DNA of 64,000 nucleotides from Dunaliella salina (Eukaryota; Chlorophyta; Chlorophyceae; Chlamydomonadales; Dunaliellaceae): contig MU069543.1 of assembly GCA_002284615.2 (NCBI GenBank), forward strand, positions 263,260 through 327,259. The letters are read 5' to 3'. This document shows, one piece after another, positions 24,801 to 39,177 of this stretch (the first letter of the stretch is position 1; each line of letters opens with the position of its first letter). A program made the translations under genes and the position numbers. The notes below the pieces were generated by a model. That model saw only the letters and a list, made by a program, of their open reading frames with translations. It did not search any database and had not been told where the DNA came from.

Positions 24801-26873
24801 AGGAAACAATTTCCGCTCCCTGCTATCTGCCAAAACATGGGTTGTTTTGCAGGGTGCATAGAAATCAGATATTTTTTGCCTTGGAAACTTCGCAATTTCA
24901 GGTTGATCCAGACATCTTCACCTGTGGGCCATGTGACACAGCAACCATGGAGGGCGTGCTTGTGCGCCTGCAAGAGCAGATCAAGGGACAGCAGCAGCAT
25001 CAGCAGCAGCGAGAAGAGGCTCCAAATGAGCAGGAAGATGCAGTCAGGGGCTCAGCAAGTGAGCAACAGAAGGCGCTCGCACAGGTGAGCCATGTGAGGT
25101 GCAAATGAATGACTTGTTCAGGGGCGCGTGGCGTGAGCGCACGGGTGAGGCACGAGAAAAATGGAACAACTTGGGCACACACAGGTTGAGGCATGAGCAC
25201 ACATGTAAGGCACAAGAGGTACAAAAGGGCTTGTGCACAGGTGAGCATGAGAGGAACAATATGAGCACTTGCGCTCAGGTGAGCCATGTGAGATGCACAT
25301 GAATGATTTGTACAAGGACGTAAGGCATGAGCGCATGGATGAGGCACAAGAGAAATGGAACAACTTGGGCACACACAGGTTGAAGCATGAGAACAATATG
25401 AACACTTGCGCTCGGGTGAGGCATGAACGCTTGGGTGAGGCACAAGAAAAATGGATCAACTTGGGCACATACAGGTTGAGGCATGAGCACACATGTAAGA
25501 CGCAAGAGGTACAAAAGGGCTTGCGCACAGGTGAGCATGAGAGGAACAATATGAGCACTTGCGCTCAGGTGAGGCATGAGCGCACAGGTGAGGCATGAGC
25601 GCTCACGAGAGGAACATAAATGTTGGATCCGGTAATGATAAGGTAATATTGAGTGTGAAAGGGGAGGTGAGGCATGAGCGCTTAGGAGAGGAACAATATG
25701 AGCACTTGCGCACAGGTGAGGCATGAGGCAAACAGGTGAGCTTGAGAGAAACAAAAACAGGTACTTGCACTGAATTTTTTGTTGGCTAGGGGAGGTCAAC
25801 AATAATTGGCAGCAAAGGATTTTGAGAGACGAACGTGATGGGAAAAATTGTGTCTCCTTGTGAGCCTTTTGCTGATCTCACTCTGTCCTTCCTCTTTTGA
25901 AGAAACGGGTAGGAAGATTTGTCTTTCCCAAGGCAGCCCTAAATGCTGTTGCTTCCAAACGGACTCTTGGATCAGTTGTTGCTCCCTTGCTTTTGGCGGA
26001 CACACACGTTCTCCGGCCACACCACTCCACCATTTCACTTCATTGCTTCACGTCACTTCCTTGCTCTGGTCGGTTCTTGTCTACTTATGGCTGATGCACA
26101 TCTTTACTGCTCAGATCACTCCATCATTTCACGTTGCTCTATGCCATCCAGGTGAAAACAAAAGCTTCATATACACTCTCACACATTTTTCCCAGATATG
26201 TGCTGCAAATTAATGCGTTTTAGCCAGCCAGTCCTCCCAGAGCAGCTTCTTGTGCTCTCTTTGCCTACTAACCAGGTGTATGTTGCAATGCTACATCTTC
26301 TTGCCATCCAGGTGTACCCCATGGCCTCACATGCTCCCTGTACTGTCTAGATGTGTGCTTTTGTTTGGTGCGCTCTTTTCCCATCCAGGTGTACGCTGCA
26401 ATCCTTAGCCTGGGCATGGCGGCCTTGCTGCTCATACAGCAAGGCATATCCCTGTCTTACCTGTACCTCCAGCACATGCAAGAGTGCTTGCCAAGGTGGG
26501 GGATGGCATGGCTTATAAACATTTTCAATATGTGAATGTGAATTGAAGGAATGAATTGCTATGAGCACTGCAGGGCTGATTCTCATGTCAGACAAGGAAG
26601 CAAGGGAAAAAAGGGCAAAATCTTGCTGTACAGCATAGGTATGACTCGTAGTATGAGTGTGTAAAATTCAGTGCACAGAGAATGCAAATTTGCTTGGCTA
26701 CATAATTTCTGGTGCACAAGAAGTCAGGATGTTCTGGTCCAGGTATTACCCTCAATTGCAGATTAAAGCCCTCAAAAGTTATGCTGTGATTGAAGAATTT
26801 TGCATGTTTCCTTGCTGGCTTTCTCTGCACTCATGGATGCTCGAAAACCATGTAGATAAATATGATGATGATA

Positions 26874-26927
<54 letters not shown>

Positions 26928-29900
26928 GTGATGGTGGTGATGATGACGATGGTGATGATGATGATGATGATGATGACGGGTATGAGTGATCATTTGAGAA
27001 CATGCTGCGTTCATGGATGCTTTGGCCATATGCATGAGATGTCCTCCGTTGTGCCATCCCTCCTCGGGATTCCACAACAATTTGTTGTCAACATTTCTTT
27101 TGTGTGCCATGTTAGCGCTAGCTTGACCAAGTGGTCAAAGCCTTCCCTTATGCCTCAACAAAATGTCAGTCCCAGCGGAGGGGCAGTGGCAAAGATTCGA
27201 GTCTCAGCGGAAGCAGGGGGGACAGCAGAGCTGAGCAGGAGGACAGCAGAGCGGCTAGAGGGCACCAGCAGAAACAAAAACGGCAGCAGCAGAACAGAGG
27301 AGCACCTGCGAGACCAAAACAGCGGAGCAGCGCAAAGAGTGCACCTGCAAGACCAAAACAGCGGAGCAGCGCAGGGGGAGCACCTGCAAGACCAAAAACA
27401 GCAGCACCAGAGGAAGGGGAGGCGTGCTAGCGTTAGCAACAAGGCCGTGCAGGCTTGCACGTAGCACTTGGGTGCAGGACTCTTCCCGGGATTGACGTTT
27501 TGTTGAGGTATAAGGGGGAAGGCTTTGACCACTCGGTCAAGCTAGCCCTAGCTTGACCCAGTGGCCAAGCCTTTCCTTATACCTCGACGTGCCCTTCCCT
27601 ACAATCTGAAAACACATTGTTGAACATCAATACACTTTTGGACATTCCCAGAGGGTTCAAGCTAGTGCTAGCTTGACCGGGTGGTCAAGCCTTTCCTTAT
27701 ACCTCAACATGCCCTTCCCTGCAATCTGAAAACACTTACTGTTGAATATCAATACACTTGTAGACATTCCCAGTGGGGTTCAGCTGAGGCCTTGAGCTGC
27801 CTTCTTTTGCATGGTCCCTGCATATGTGCCTTGTGACTGGCAATTTTGAAGCTTGGCTTCCTCTGAAAAGGAAGAGAAAAACTGCGTAGGCAGAGAAACT
27901 CTCCCTACATCAATTAAGGAAAAGGAGCTTCCTCTGCCTCTGCAGCACCAAGTTTGTTAATAAACAGTTCTAAGTCACCTGCCTACTTTGCCACGGCATG
28001 AACCTTGTTATTCACCACCAATTTGGGTGTTTTTGAGTGATTTGAGGTTCTTAAAAAAATAGAATCATTGCAGAAAAAAATGAAAAGACTTGTGGTTGGT
28101 GTTGTGTGTCAATTTCAGCCATTTTCTTTGAGCAAGCACCAAATTAGGGTTTACACGACCCATGTAAGCTTTATCCCAGTCAATCTAAGCACACAGGGCA
28201 ATTAACGCAAACCTGAGCATATGCTCTGGTAGTTTTAACGCTTGCTATACTTCAGAGCTGAAATTGTCCCAATCAGATGAAGTGATTGGGTGCACTCTTA
28301 ATGCAACAAAGGAGCATGTTTGGGTACGTGCTCAGCTGACCCTCTTTAGGACGATCCTTGCAGTCATTTTACATGCGTGTGGCCCTCATGCACCACATTG
28401 CGCTGTGGTCTGGACCGTCAAAATGTTGATGAGATAGATAATCACATACCTGGTGATACGTGGAGGTGTACTGCCCCCTTTGGTGCCATGATGTTCAACA
28501 ATTAAGGTAACAAGAGAGAGGAGTCTCTATTGGCTCAAAGGTTAGTTAAAGGCTGGGACTGTGAGACTGTTTGGTGGGGTCCTTGCAAGCTTGCTAGTTA
28601 GGAACTTAACCTAAATGCGCGCAGGCAAACCAGGTGTGCGCAATCTAAGCTTTCAGATGATTTTGACAATTTTGACAACATAGTAAGACGAAATAGGAAT
28701 AAGGGGTCATAGGGCAGCATGGTGAAGCTGATATCAATCAATTTTGCTGCTTGCTTTGCACAGTCTCTCAGCCCATTTGTACAAAGTGACTACTTTGTTG
28801 TGCAATCAGTGCTGCGCATTGACTGCTCTCAGGGACGCCTACGCACCCTTGCCGTGTCAGCCTCTGCACTTACCAGGATACCCCTGCTTTGCCATTGCTG
28901 CCGCATTCACTGCACCCAAGGAAGCCCATCCAACTTTGCATGGTCTGCCTCTGCACACTCGAGGATCATTTTGCTGTACCATTGCTGCTGCCTCAACCTC
29001 ACCCACGGAAGTCCACACACCCTGCTGGGCCTGCCTCTGCACCTTGCAGAATCACTTTGCTGTGCCAGCCCGCCTCAACTGCCCTCAAAGAAGCCTACAG
29101 CCTCCTCAGAGCATCAGCAGCACCACAGGGGGCCCTGGATGCAGTCCCTGGGCAGGCTCCTGAGTCAGCAGGCACAGAGGCTGCAGCTGCAGGCAACGGG
29201 TTGCGTGATGGTTCACAGCATGGGTCTCCTGCAGAGTATGGTGCAGAGAATGGTACTGCTGTACGCAATGCAATGCATGACGGTCCAGGGGATGGTGCTC
29301 CAGAGGAGCAAGATGACCAGAACATGCAGGAGGTGCAGGTCAGGGACCACCCTAGGCTGGCGCACCTTGAGCAACTGCTGGCGGAGGTAGATGCTCGTGC
29401 GCCGGTGAGTGGGGGGCGGTGAGAGGGTGTGTATGGTAGTACGCGCAAAGGGTCCTAACTTGTGTGAGCAACTGTGAGCTGCCATGAATCTGCGCCCTGC
29501 TCTGTTGCCAGAATAAAAAGGAGTGCGTTGGGAAGGCTTTTGTTAGCACTGCTTCTTGTCTTGGTACCAAAGCCGGTAACCGGACCATGCCCGGTCAAGG
29601 TTTGGCTGGAAATCCGGTCAAACCTCAGAATTTTGACCCCAACTTCTGAACTTGGGCCTAAACATGGTGGGAAAGACGTTACAACCAAATAAATGGGAAA
29701 AAAAGCTCCCTGGGAAATGTCCCTTGACCGAAAACAGAGGTGAGGGCTTATAGGTCCACCTAGCGTCCCAGACAATCTTGCCCACCCTGACCCAGCCAGA
29801 CCATCAACTGACCCTGTTTCTTTTGCAATTGTGACTGCAATATCACTTCTAAACACTCGAAGCTAAATTTGACGAGCTTGGATAGCGTGGGAAAATCTTA

Positions 29901-31817
29901 TTTTTCACTAAATTGCCCATTTTCCCCCCTTTTGAGCACCCTAGCACCCACACCGAGCCAATTTTCCCACAACATTTTTTGCAGAGTCGTGCAGTTTGAA
30001 TCATAAGAGAGAGCAGCATAAAAACATTTGGGGGCGGGGTGGTCAGGGGGGCTTTGGAAAGTATCCTGCAACAGACTCTCTCAAAATGGCCAAGTTAAGA
30101 CCTCGTGTTGTATGAGATTGTTTGCGGACTTTGGGGCAGGCTTCTGAGTTAGCAAGCGCAGAGGATGCAGCTGTTTGCTGTGGGTTGTTTGGGTGTCGGA
30201 AAACGGTGTCAGATGACCAGGACGTGCAGGTCATAGATCACCCCAGGCTGGCTAACCTTAAGCGACTGCTGACAGAGGTGGATGCGCGCGCGCCAGTGTT
30301 GGGTGGTGGTGGTGTGTGTGATTGTATGAGCTGGTGTTTGGACTTTTTGGTATGTAGTGTTCAGTGTTTGGCACAGCTGTGTGTGGGTGTGATTAAATGA
30401 GCCGAGGGGTTTGTGCAGGTGAGAAAAAGAAAAGAAAAGTCTGTGCAAGCCAAGGCCGCATGCATTAAGGGAAGGTCCTCTAACTGGAAAGCTAGAGGCC
30501 TCACCAGAAGGCCCTCAGAACCTGCACTAGACACAGATAATGTAGGAGAGAGCAAGAAACAGATCTAATGGGGATCTGGAGGGTTACTCGCCATGCCTCT
30601 GGACGCTCGGACTCTCCTTCTCCTGGGTGAGGGTGTGAGTGTGCTCGTTGCTTCAGAGGGTGCCAAAAGTAAGGCACATTGGAGACGTTGGGTGCCCGAC
30701 AAAGATCGAAATGGGGCTTGATTTTTCCAAAAGCGCAGTTCACAAGGGTTACAAGGGTTACAAGGGGAGGAAAAAGGCCTTCAGTCAAAATGCGCGACTG
30801 CTAGCCTGTTCATGAAAAATCATGAGTTCATGAATTTTTCTTCCAAAAGTGCAGTTTATGTGGACCTTTTGATCAGCTGCCGACACTGAATGCCCACACC
30901 TCTAACATGCATGCATTCCTCTTGCTAGGCTTGCCATGGGACTTATTGCCATTTTTTAAAAGCGCAGGCCCTGGGCCTGAACACGTCGAGCACCAATTTT
31001 GTGCAACCTGCATGCATTTGCAGGGATTGAAGGTCCTGATCATTGGTGACCCACGCTCCTTCTTCTCTGTGTACAGCACTGTCATCAGTGCTGGCTTGCA
31101 GCCCCATCAGTTTGATCGACCAGGGCAGCTCCTGTCACACCAACACCACCAGCACTGGCAGCAGCAGGATCACTACCACAGCACCCTGCAACACGAAGAG
31201 TGGGAGCTGCAGCAGAAAGTGCAATGCCATGATCCACAGCAGCAGCAGCAGCAGCAGCGGCAGCGGCAGCAGCAGTGGCAGCAGCAGCAGCAGGAGCAGC
31301 AAGGGCAGCAGCAGCAGTTGCATCAGCAGCAGCAGCAGCAGCAGCGGGAGCAAGATCATCTGGTCAGATCAGTGGTGAGCAGTTGCTTGGAAGGCTGCCA
31401 GGTGCTGCTGCTGGGCCCTGCACACCTGCAAGCCTGCCGCTTCCCATTTGACCTCTTCCATGCTGTGGTGGAGCTCTCCCCTTGCAGCAGTGCCATAGCC
31501 GGAAGAGATGGCATACCTGAATGCTTGCATGAGGTGTGCTGTGCAAAGCATGATGCAGCTGCCTCGGTAGCAACACCTGCAACTGCACATGTTGCAGCAG
31601 CAGGGGCAGCAGCACATGCAGAACTAGGAAGAGGTGCACCTACTGTACCAGGAGGTGCACATTCCTTGCCTGAGACAGAAGGGAGGAGCAAAAGCTGCTG
31701 GCTAGGCCCCCATCTAGCAGCCGCTCAGTTTACAGGGCAGTGGTTCCAGATCACCACAGAGGTCCCGCACAGCTTGACTCAAAGTGCTCACCAATCCGCT
31801 ACGCATGAAACAAAGCT

Positions 31818-31857
<40 letters not shown>

Positions 31858-31908
31858 TTGCAGGTGCAGCACGATCAGAGGCAGATGGAGCAGGCACAAC
31901 AGAAGCCT

Positions 31909-31946
<38 letters not shown>

Positions 31947-32258
31947 GGAGTTGCAGGTGCAACATCATCAGAGGCAGGTGGAGCAGGCACAACAGCAGCC
32001 CCAGCATCATCACAAGCAGATGGAACAGGCAAAACAGCTGCAATCCCAGCAGCAGCAGCCGCAGCAGCAGAAGCAGAATCAACAGCAGATGGATCGTTCT
32101 GATAGGGGTCAAATTCAGCATGATCAACAACAGATGGATCAGCCTCAGCAGGTGGATCAGTCTGAGATTGATCAAATTCAGCAGCAAAGGCGTGTAGAGC
32201 ATCAAAAGCTGCTTCAACAGCAGCGGCGGCAGCGCTGCCAGCAGCAAATACAGAGGGT

Positions 32259-32293
<35 letters not shown>

Positions 32294-33166
32294 GAATGCA
32301 GGCAACCCCACACACGCAGCAACAGCTGGGACAGCTACAGCAACAAAAACCCACAGCGCCACCACAGGGAAGTGTGTTTGAGCATCAGCAGAGACTAGCA
32401 AAGCTGCAAGCAGACCCAGAGCTGAGGGCGTCTGTGGGACACCTGCATGAGCGCTCAAAACACGCACAGCAACCCATTGTAGTGAGTTTCAGCTGCCTGC
32501 TTCTGCACCATTGACTCTTTTCCTGTGTGTTCTGGAGGTTGCGAAATGGCCAGATAAAAGACCCTTTTTGATGTTTTTTTTCACACTGGCTGAGCTAGGG
32601 CACGATTTTATTTAGTGTCTGTAACAAGAGGTGGAGGAGAAGTACCAAGAGCTGCAAAAGTCAGGAGATTGGCTAAACAAGTCCCTCCTCTTTTCAGACG
32701 ATTTGTTCCTCTTCATCAATTCAAGTCAGGAATTGCCCCTCCATCTGTAAGGGTTAAACATTCAGCACGTGGAAGGACACGATAGAGGGCTAGGTCCTCT
32801 TTAAGAGAAGGAAAAAGCAAAGGCAAGAGACGAAAAGAAAGCAAGATAGGAGGACTTGTGCACAAGCCTAAGAAGCATGGAATGATGGTTGATAAGCCTC
32901 TTAACAACTTTTGTGTGCATCTCTTAGCTGCACTGCCAGGGGATGTGCAGGTCAAGAAAGATGATAAGAGACAAGGAAGTTAACCATGGGAAATACTAAG
33001 ATTTTAGAAGGGTTTAGAAACCCTTAACCCTAAACCCTAAACCCTTAAAAGTTTTCTCATGCAGAGGAAACTCTCCCTACATCAATGAAGGAAAAAGAGA
33101 TATGTTTGCTGTTTAGAGCCACAAGTCCCCTTCATTACAAACACACATTTATTTCTGCACTGTTAT

Positions 33167-33213
<47 letters not shown>

Positions 33214-33214
33214 T

Positions 33215-33252
<38 letters not shown>

Positions 33253-33253
33253 T

Positions 33254-33290
<37 letters not shown>

Positions 33291-36200
33291 TTTCTCAAAA
33301 AAATATTCTGCTTTGCTTTCTTGTGGCTGTGCCGGCAAGCAAAGAGCTGGAGGGCAGCCAAACTCTTGAAAGTGTGCGCTTCTTCCTCAAGCTTAAACAT
33401 TTTACCACCTGGCAGGCGTTCAGGTGATCTCATGGCCAGGTACTCCAGTGGTGCCATGCGGAGAGGTTCACGAGAGCCTGATGTCATTAAAGCGCGCTAG
33501 GGTACACTACAACAATTTTCTGGTCTCACTGGTCGTGGTGGTGGTGGCTGCTGTGCAGGTACAAACACACTTTATTAGGCATGCATTCTTAGTTATTTTC
33601 TTTGGTGGGACTGTTTTGTGGGTGCACAGGTGACCACAAGGCCAGACAGCCTAGTGGTGCAACGCAGAGAGCTGTATGAGGGCCTTGTGGCATTGGAGCA
33701 GTCAACGGCAGCCACCTTGGAGACATGCAGCCACAGACAGGGAAGGGGGGAGAGAGGAGAAGGAGGAGGGAGGCACAGAGGCTTCAACGGCAAGCAGCGG
33801 GACTGCAACAGGGGTGGGCTAGAGCTTGAGGTGGTGGAGCGTGAGCTGGATTTGGAGGATGTGGTCATCACCCCGAGCTGCTGCGTGTGTGTGTGGAAGC
33901 TGCCGGAAGCAGGCCAGGTGAATGCAAGCCTCCTCCCAAGAGATAAAATGGGGAAGGAACACCTTGTGCCTCACTCTGAGTATTCATTGACAGAGGAGAG
34001 CATGCTTGCAGACTTACAACGGGTCTTGGAATTTGTATGTTTATGTGAAGATGTGGTACCCCGGACTTACCTCATGAGGGGCCCTCAGTAACCATGTGCT
34101 AGACGCTGGTAAAAAAAAAGCACATAACTGCAACATTTTCTCAGAGGTGGGCGACGTGCCCACATTCCTGGAAATGTTCTTTCCCACCAATTTTCTTCAA
34201 ATTTGGCCAGGCCAACCATTGTAAAATAAATCGAAAACGCTTGTACCAAAAAATGATGAAAATTGGTTGACCCCAGATCACTCTCCTGGCCTCAAATCAC
34301 CCTAAAATGGCCACAGCTCCACCCTGGGACCATTTTCACCCCAAAATATTTTCTTAATAACCCTTATATCATATGCCAACGTCCTGCATTTTCAAAAGTG
34401 GGAATGAAGGAGGTCAAAAATTGACCTTTTTGGCACCCCCAGTGCTAGATTTTCTCAAAGGGAAGTGGCTGGAATTCAGTATCTGACCAACCATTGGGTC
34501 TTTTCACTCCATTTCTTTTGCAGTGATATTTTTCTGGTTCAAGGACACCAAATCATTGAAAATCACCCAACTTGGTATTGTGGCTGGTCAGGTATGGTGG
34601 GTGCTTGCTCGAAAAGTAGGGTTCACGTTTGGGCAAATAGCAGAAGTGGCCCCCAGTGCTACTTTTCAAATTCAGCAGCTATGGAAGCTACCATTTGATG
34701 CTAAGCAAAAAAAAGTACCAAGTGCGGCCACCTTGCTAAGGGAACATTTCAAAAGGACCCCTGTTTGGGGCCTTCATCGCTCACCTCTGACATTTTCTCC
34801 ATCGTTGTTTCTGACCACAACTGCTGTACTCCAGTTCCCTTCCTTTGATAGCCTTGCGGCTTGACAACCTTGGTTATACTCGCTGTTATACTCAGTCATC
34901 CTGTTTCCCTGCTCATCCTCCCTGCACACCTTGGTATCATCCTTAGTCAAACTGCTTACTGTCATGACGAAGCCAGCTGACAGGCTTCGACAAAAGTGTG
35001 CTGAGAGATGGTTGATTTAAATGGACTTTAGTGGCCAATCAATATCAATATGCTGCTCTGGCTGCATCTTTCCTCAGCCTAACAATATTTGCCCTTCTAC
35101 ACTTACTTTTTTAACCTGTACTTTTGCTTCTTTTTTATATTACTTGCCACGTCCTCCTCAGACACCCACCTCAGACATTCTTACGGCTAGGTCACTTTCA
35201 AGATGCCAGTGTTCCAAAATCATCTCATTCTCCACCCGGGAACTAATCCTTCATGCACAAGGCCTCCTTTGGTTGGCATGCACATTTCTTTTCTTTCCTC
35301 TGTCCTCCATTTGTGCAGGATGCGAGTGCAGACGCCATTGCAGATGAGCTGAAGGCCAGGGTCAGTGATCTCAGCATGGCATACTCTCAGGTAAATCAAG
35401 GTGATGTGTCTCCATAGCTTTCTTCACCTTGCAAAGGTGGAAGCTGCGATGCATTAGTAGATAAGGTGGAGGCATATGTGAACAATTTCCCAGAGGGGGG
35501 CGACGGAGGCCTGAAATGAGGGTTGTTTTTCAATGTATGTGCACCCCAATTGGCAGTTTTTAAGACTGTTGTGCACCCCAATGGGCAGTTTTTAAGACTA
35601 CTACCCAGATGTAGCCAATGCTACCTGCAGCACCTAAGCTTAAAAACTGCCAGTTGGGATGCACCTGCTTCATTGTCCGCGGCATAAATTTTCCCTGATT
35701 TTCACCACCAAAACTCCATATCTGACCACCCACTGCACCCACCCACTGCACCAAATACGGTGATTTTTTTGGTGATTTGGTGTCCTTGTATCAAATGAAT
35801 ACCATTGCCAAAAAATGGAGTGAAAAGACCCAGTGGTTGGTGAGATACAGAATTCCAGCCATTTCCCTTTAAAAAAATATTGCTTAGGGGGTGCCAAAAA
35901 GGTCAAAATTTGACCTCCTTCTTTCCTATTTTTGGATATGCAGGATGTTGGCATATCATATAAGGGTTATTGAAAATAATTTTGGGGCTGACAAATGACC
36001 CCAGGGTGGAGCTGTGGGCCATTTGTGGGTGACCTGAGGCCAGAGGAGTGATCTGGAGACCTCTGATTTTCATGATTTTTTTGGGGACATGATGATTTAC
36101 AGAATCATAATGGTTGGCATGGTTAGAATTGAGGGAAAAGGTAAGGAAACACATATCTAGTGATTTTGGCCCGTCCACACCCTCTGACAATTTCCATTCA

Positions 36201-37951
36201 TGTTGGATTCCAATGCCGAGTGCCAGAAAATGCATCTCTTTTTTTGTTGAAGATAAGATTTATTGAGAGGCTTCGTGATTAAAGAGGAAAGGCCCCAAGT
36301 AAAGTGAAGATGACAGCTTGCTTTCGGTCTACAGGAAAACATGTTAGGGCAACATGCTAGGACAAACTTTAGGGCATCTAGAGGACGCAGCCTCGGCTCC
36401 CTTGCTGTAAGTGTGCGCTAGCGGTTTAGCCCAACCGCTAAATACTTTTATACCTTCTTTGCGATACACCACATTGCGCACTGCTGTTGTAGGCATCATT
36501 AAATCTTTGTATGGTGCATGAATGAATTGCTTGACAGCTGCGTGCATTAATGTCATGCCAGATTGTTGTCATTGCTATATATTAATGTCACGCCACAGCT
36601 GTGTGGCATGACATTAATGAAAGGTTCTTCTTCCCTACTGGCAAGGCAGCACGCGTCTCAAGAAAAGAAGCCCATGGAATGAGTGCTTGTCATCCACACT
36701 ATGCCCAATGCCGTGCAGTGATAATCAGGCCATGGCAATAGGAGGTGTTGGACACTGTCAAGGACACGACCGACGACCGCCACATTCTGAATGGTCTCGA
36801 ACCTAAGTCAAGGGCACTTCCTCCAGCAAGTTGAGCAAAAAAATTTAGAGGATGTTCGTATCTGTTGTGTTGCATGCATACACAAACACGCAGGTGCATA
36901 CCATTGTGGAGACAAGTGACTGCCTGTGCAGCTACCTCATGCTGCAAACGTCTGCCATTTGTGAGGCTGCAAGGCAGGAGAAGGTGCAGCTGCACCTGCA
37001 CACCTCAGGCAGCCCACTGACCACTCAGGTGAGTAGAAAGGCGTCTTGTTGTTCTCGGTAAATGCTTCAAATGCCATCCTTGAGGCTGCAAGGCAGGAGG
37101 TGGTGCAGCTGCACCTGAACGCCTCAGGCAGCCCACTGACCGTTTAGGTAGGAAAGGGTTGAGGTGTCTTGGTGCTCTTGAAGAATGCTGCAGATGCCTA
37201 CCACTGTTGGGATATGAAAAATGCAGCCGCAACAAATCACCTCAGGCAGCCCACTTGGTGATTGACCACTCAGGGTAACGAGAGTGGTGATGCATAGGGC
37301 TTGGTGGTGGCAATTGCAGCCAAGCCGAAGTGAAAATCCACAGTTGGGATGAAGTTGAGGGCTCAACGGTGATGATGAAATGGGCTGGGGCGCATAGGTG
37401 GCCAAATCAATCACCGCCATTCTTGGGAATTCAAGCGTGCAAGCACGAGATCTTGTGGGTCACAGTGTATGGAGTCAATGGTTGCCACCTCTGAGAACCC
37501 TGCAAGCCACAGGATTTTGTGGTCGCAGTGAATGTTGGGGTGGTGTACTGTTGCAAAAAAGCAAAGCCAATGCAAAATGTGGAGGCCGCTGCGGATTATC
37601 AATTTGGGGAAAAAGCTGACCAGTGGCCCATGAGATCGGGAAACAAGCGGCCCTCTCCTTTGATCTCCTGAGATTTGAGACGCGCTGAAAGAGCTCAGCA
37701 TGTGAGCGTCAAAATTCTGGCCATTCACTGCGTTGCGACTTTCAACAGGCTTTTCAACAATGCTTGAAAGTGCATGCTTTGGCACTTTTGCACCTGCGCT
37801 TGCATACTTCATGTGCACCCAAGGAGGGCCACACTGGAAGTTCCGCAGCTGTCACAGCCTGCTGAAGAAAGCATATCAACAAATGGTTCATCCGTCAGCT
37901 ACCTTGACTGGCAGCTTTACTTTTCTAACTAAAATGGCATAGATGCAGGAC

Positions 37952-38011
<60 letters not shown>

Positions 38012-38258
38012 ATACACGCACACACATTTGAGTGCTCCTCCCCACGCTTCCCCCATCCTGCAGCCACTGTTCCTGCGGACATGCGCCTCCATCGCCGCGG
38101 GCTATTGGCAAGTGCCCTCCAGCGTCCCCTCAGCAGCACGCACTGCAGCAGCACCCCTGCCCACAACAACAGCCCCAGGGCAGGCAAGCGCCAGCAACAT
38201 CTCCAAGGCAGCTGCACCCCCTCCCCCAGCAGCAAGCAATGCAGCAGCACCCCTTCCT

Positions 38259-38307
<49 letters not shown>

Positions 38308-38820
38308 CACCCCTTCCCACAGCAGCAGCCCCAGGGCACGCAAACGCCAGCAACATCTCCATACCATCCACCCTCGCCTCTCCAGCCCTACCCAGCCCGC
38401 CTGCCCTACTTGCAGCCCTGGATGAGTCCCCTTCCCTCCTTGAGTCCCTCCTCACCTCCAGCTGCCCCGCCCTCAACCCTCTCAGTGCTGCATGCCTCAT
38501 GGCGCTGCTGCCCCACCTGCCCCCCCTCCCACAGCCTTCCCCCCCTCGCTTCCTCCCTGAAACTGCCATTCCTACAACCACATCCATGCCGCTGCCTGGA
38601 TCTCTGCCTCTTGAATCCCTGCCGGAGCCCCACAGGTCACGAGCTGCCTTTGTGCAGTTGCTACACGCAGCCGCTGCCAGTGGCGCTTTGGAGGCAGCGG
38701 CGGATGCCGCAGCCCAGATTGCGGCGGAGGAGGCGGCTGCTGATGCTGTGGAGGCAGCCATGGCGGCAGCAGCTGGAGCAGCAGAAGCTGCAGCAGCAAT
38801 GGGAGAAGGCCATTCATGGC

Positions 38821-38861
<41 letters not shown>

Positions 38862-38875
38862 CATTACCACAGCTC

Positions 38876-38910
<35 letters not shown>

Positions 38911-39144
38911 CTGCGCTGCTGCAGCCTGGCTGGCTGCATCGGCACCTGCCTGTACGCAGCCTGACCTTGCTGGGCATGCAAGCATGCTCTCTGCTTGAGC
39001 GTATGGGAACCCTGACCATGGAGGGAAGCACCGGAGCAGCAGCACCCACCTTACAGCATGCCACGCCACCTCCCATGCAGTGTGCGCAGCAGCAGCAGCA
39101 GCAGCAGAGGCAGCAGCAGCAGCAGAGGCAGCAGCAGCAGCAGA

Positions 39145-39177
<33 letters not shown>

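Noticed and set aside
25000..25802. Minus-strand ORFs of 70-175 residues, Cys/Ser/Leu-rich
   Set aside because: They lie wholly inside the intron 5 minisatellite; repetition without stops explains the open frames.
26772..27110. Poly-His, poly-Asp and poly-Met ORFs
   Set aside because: Products of the (GAT)n microsatellite in six frames.
33003..33050. Interstitial telomere
   Set aside because: Only about four imperfect AACCCTAAA units; too short to claim a former chromosome end.
33424..33549. Possible extra exon before exon 9 (ISWPGTPVVPCGEVHESLMS)
   Set aside because: It has an acceptor-like TTCAG and a donor-like GCAG|GTACAA, but exon 8 joins exon 9 in phase and in the family's order without it.
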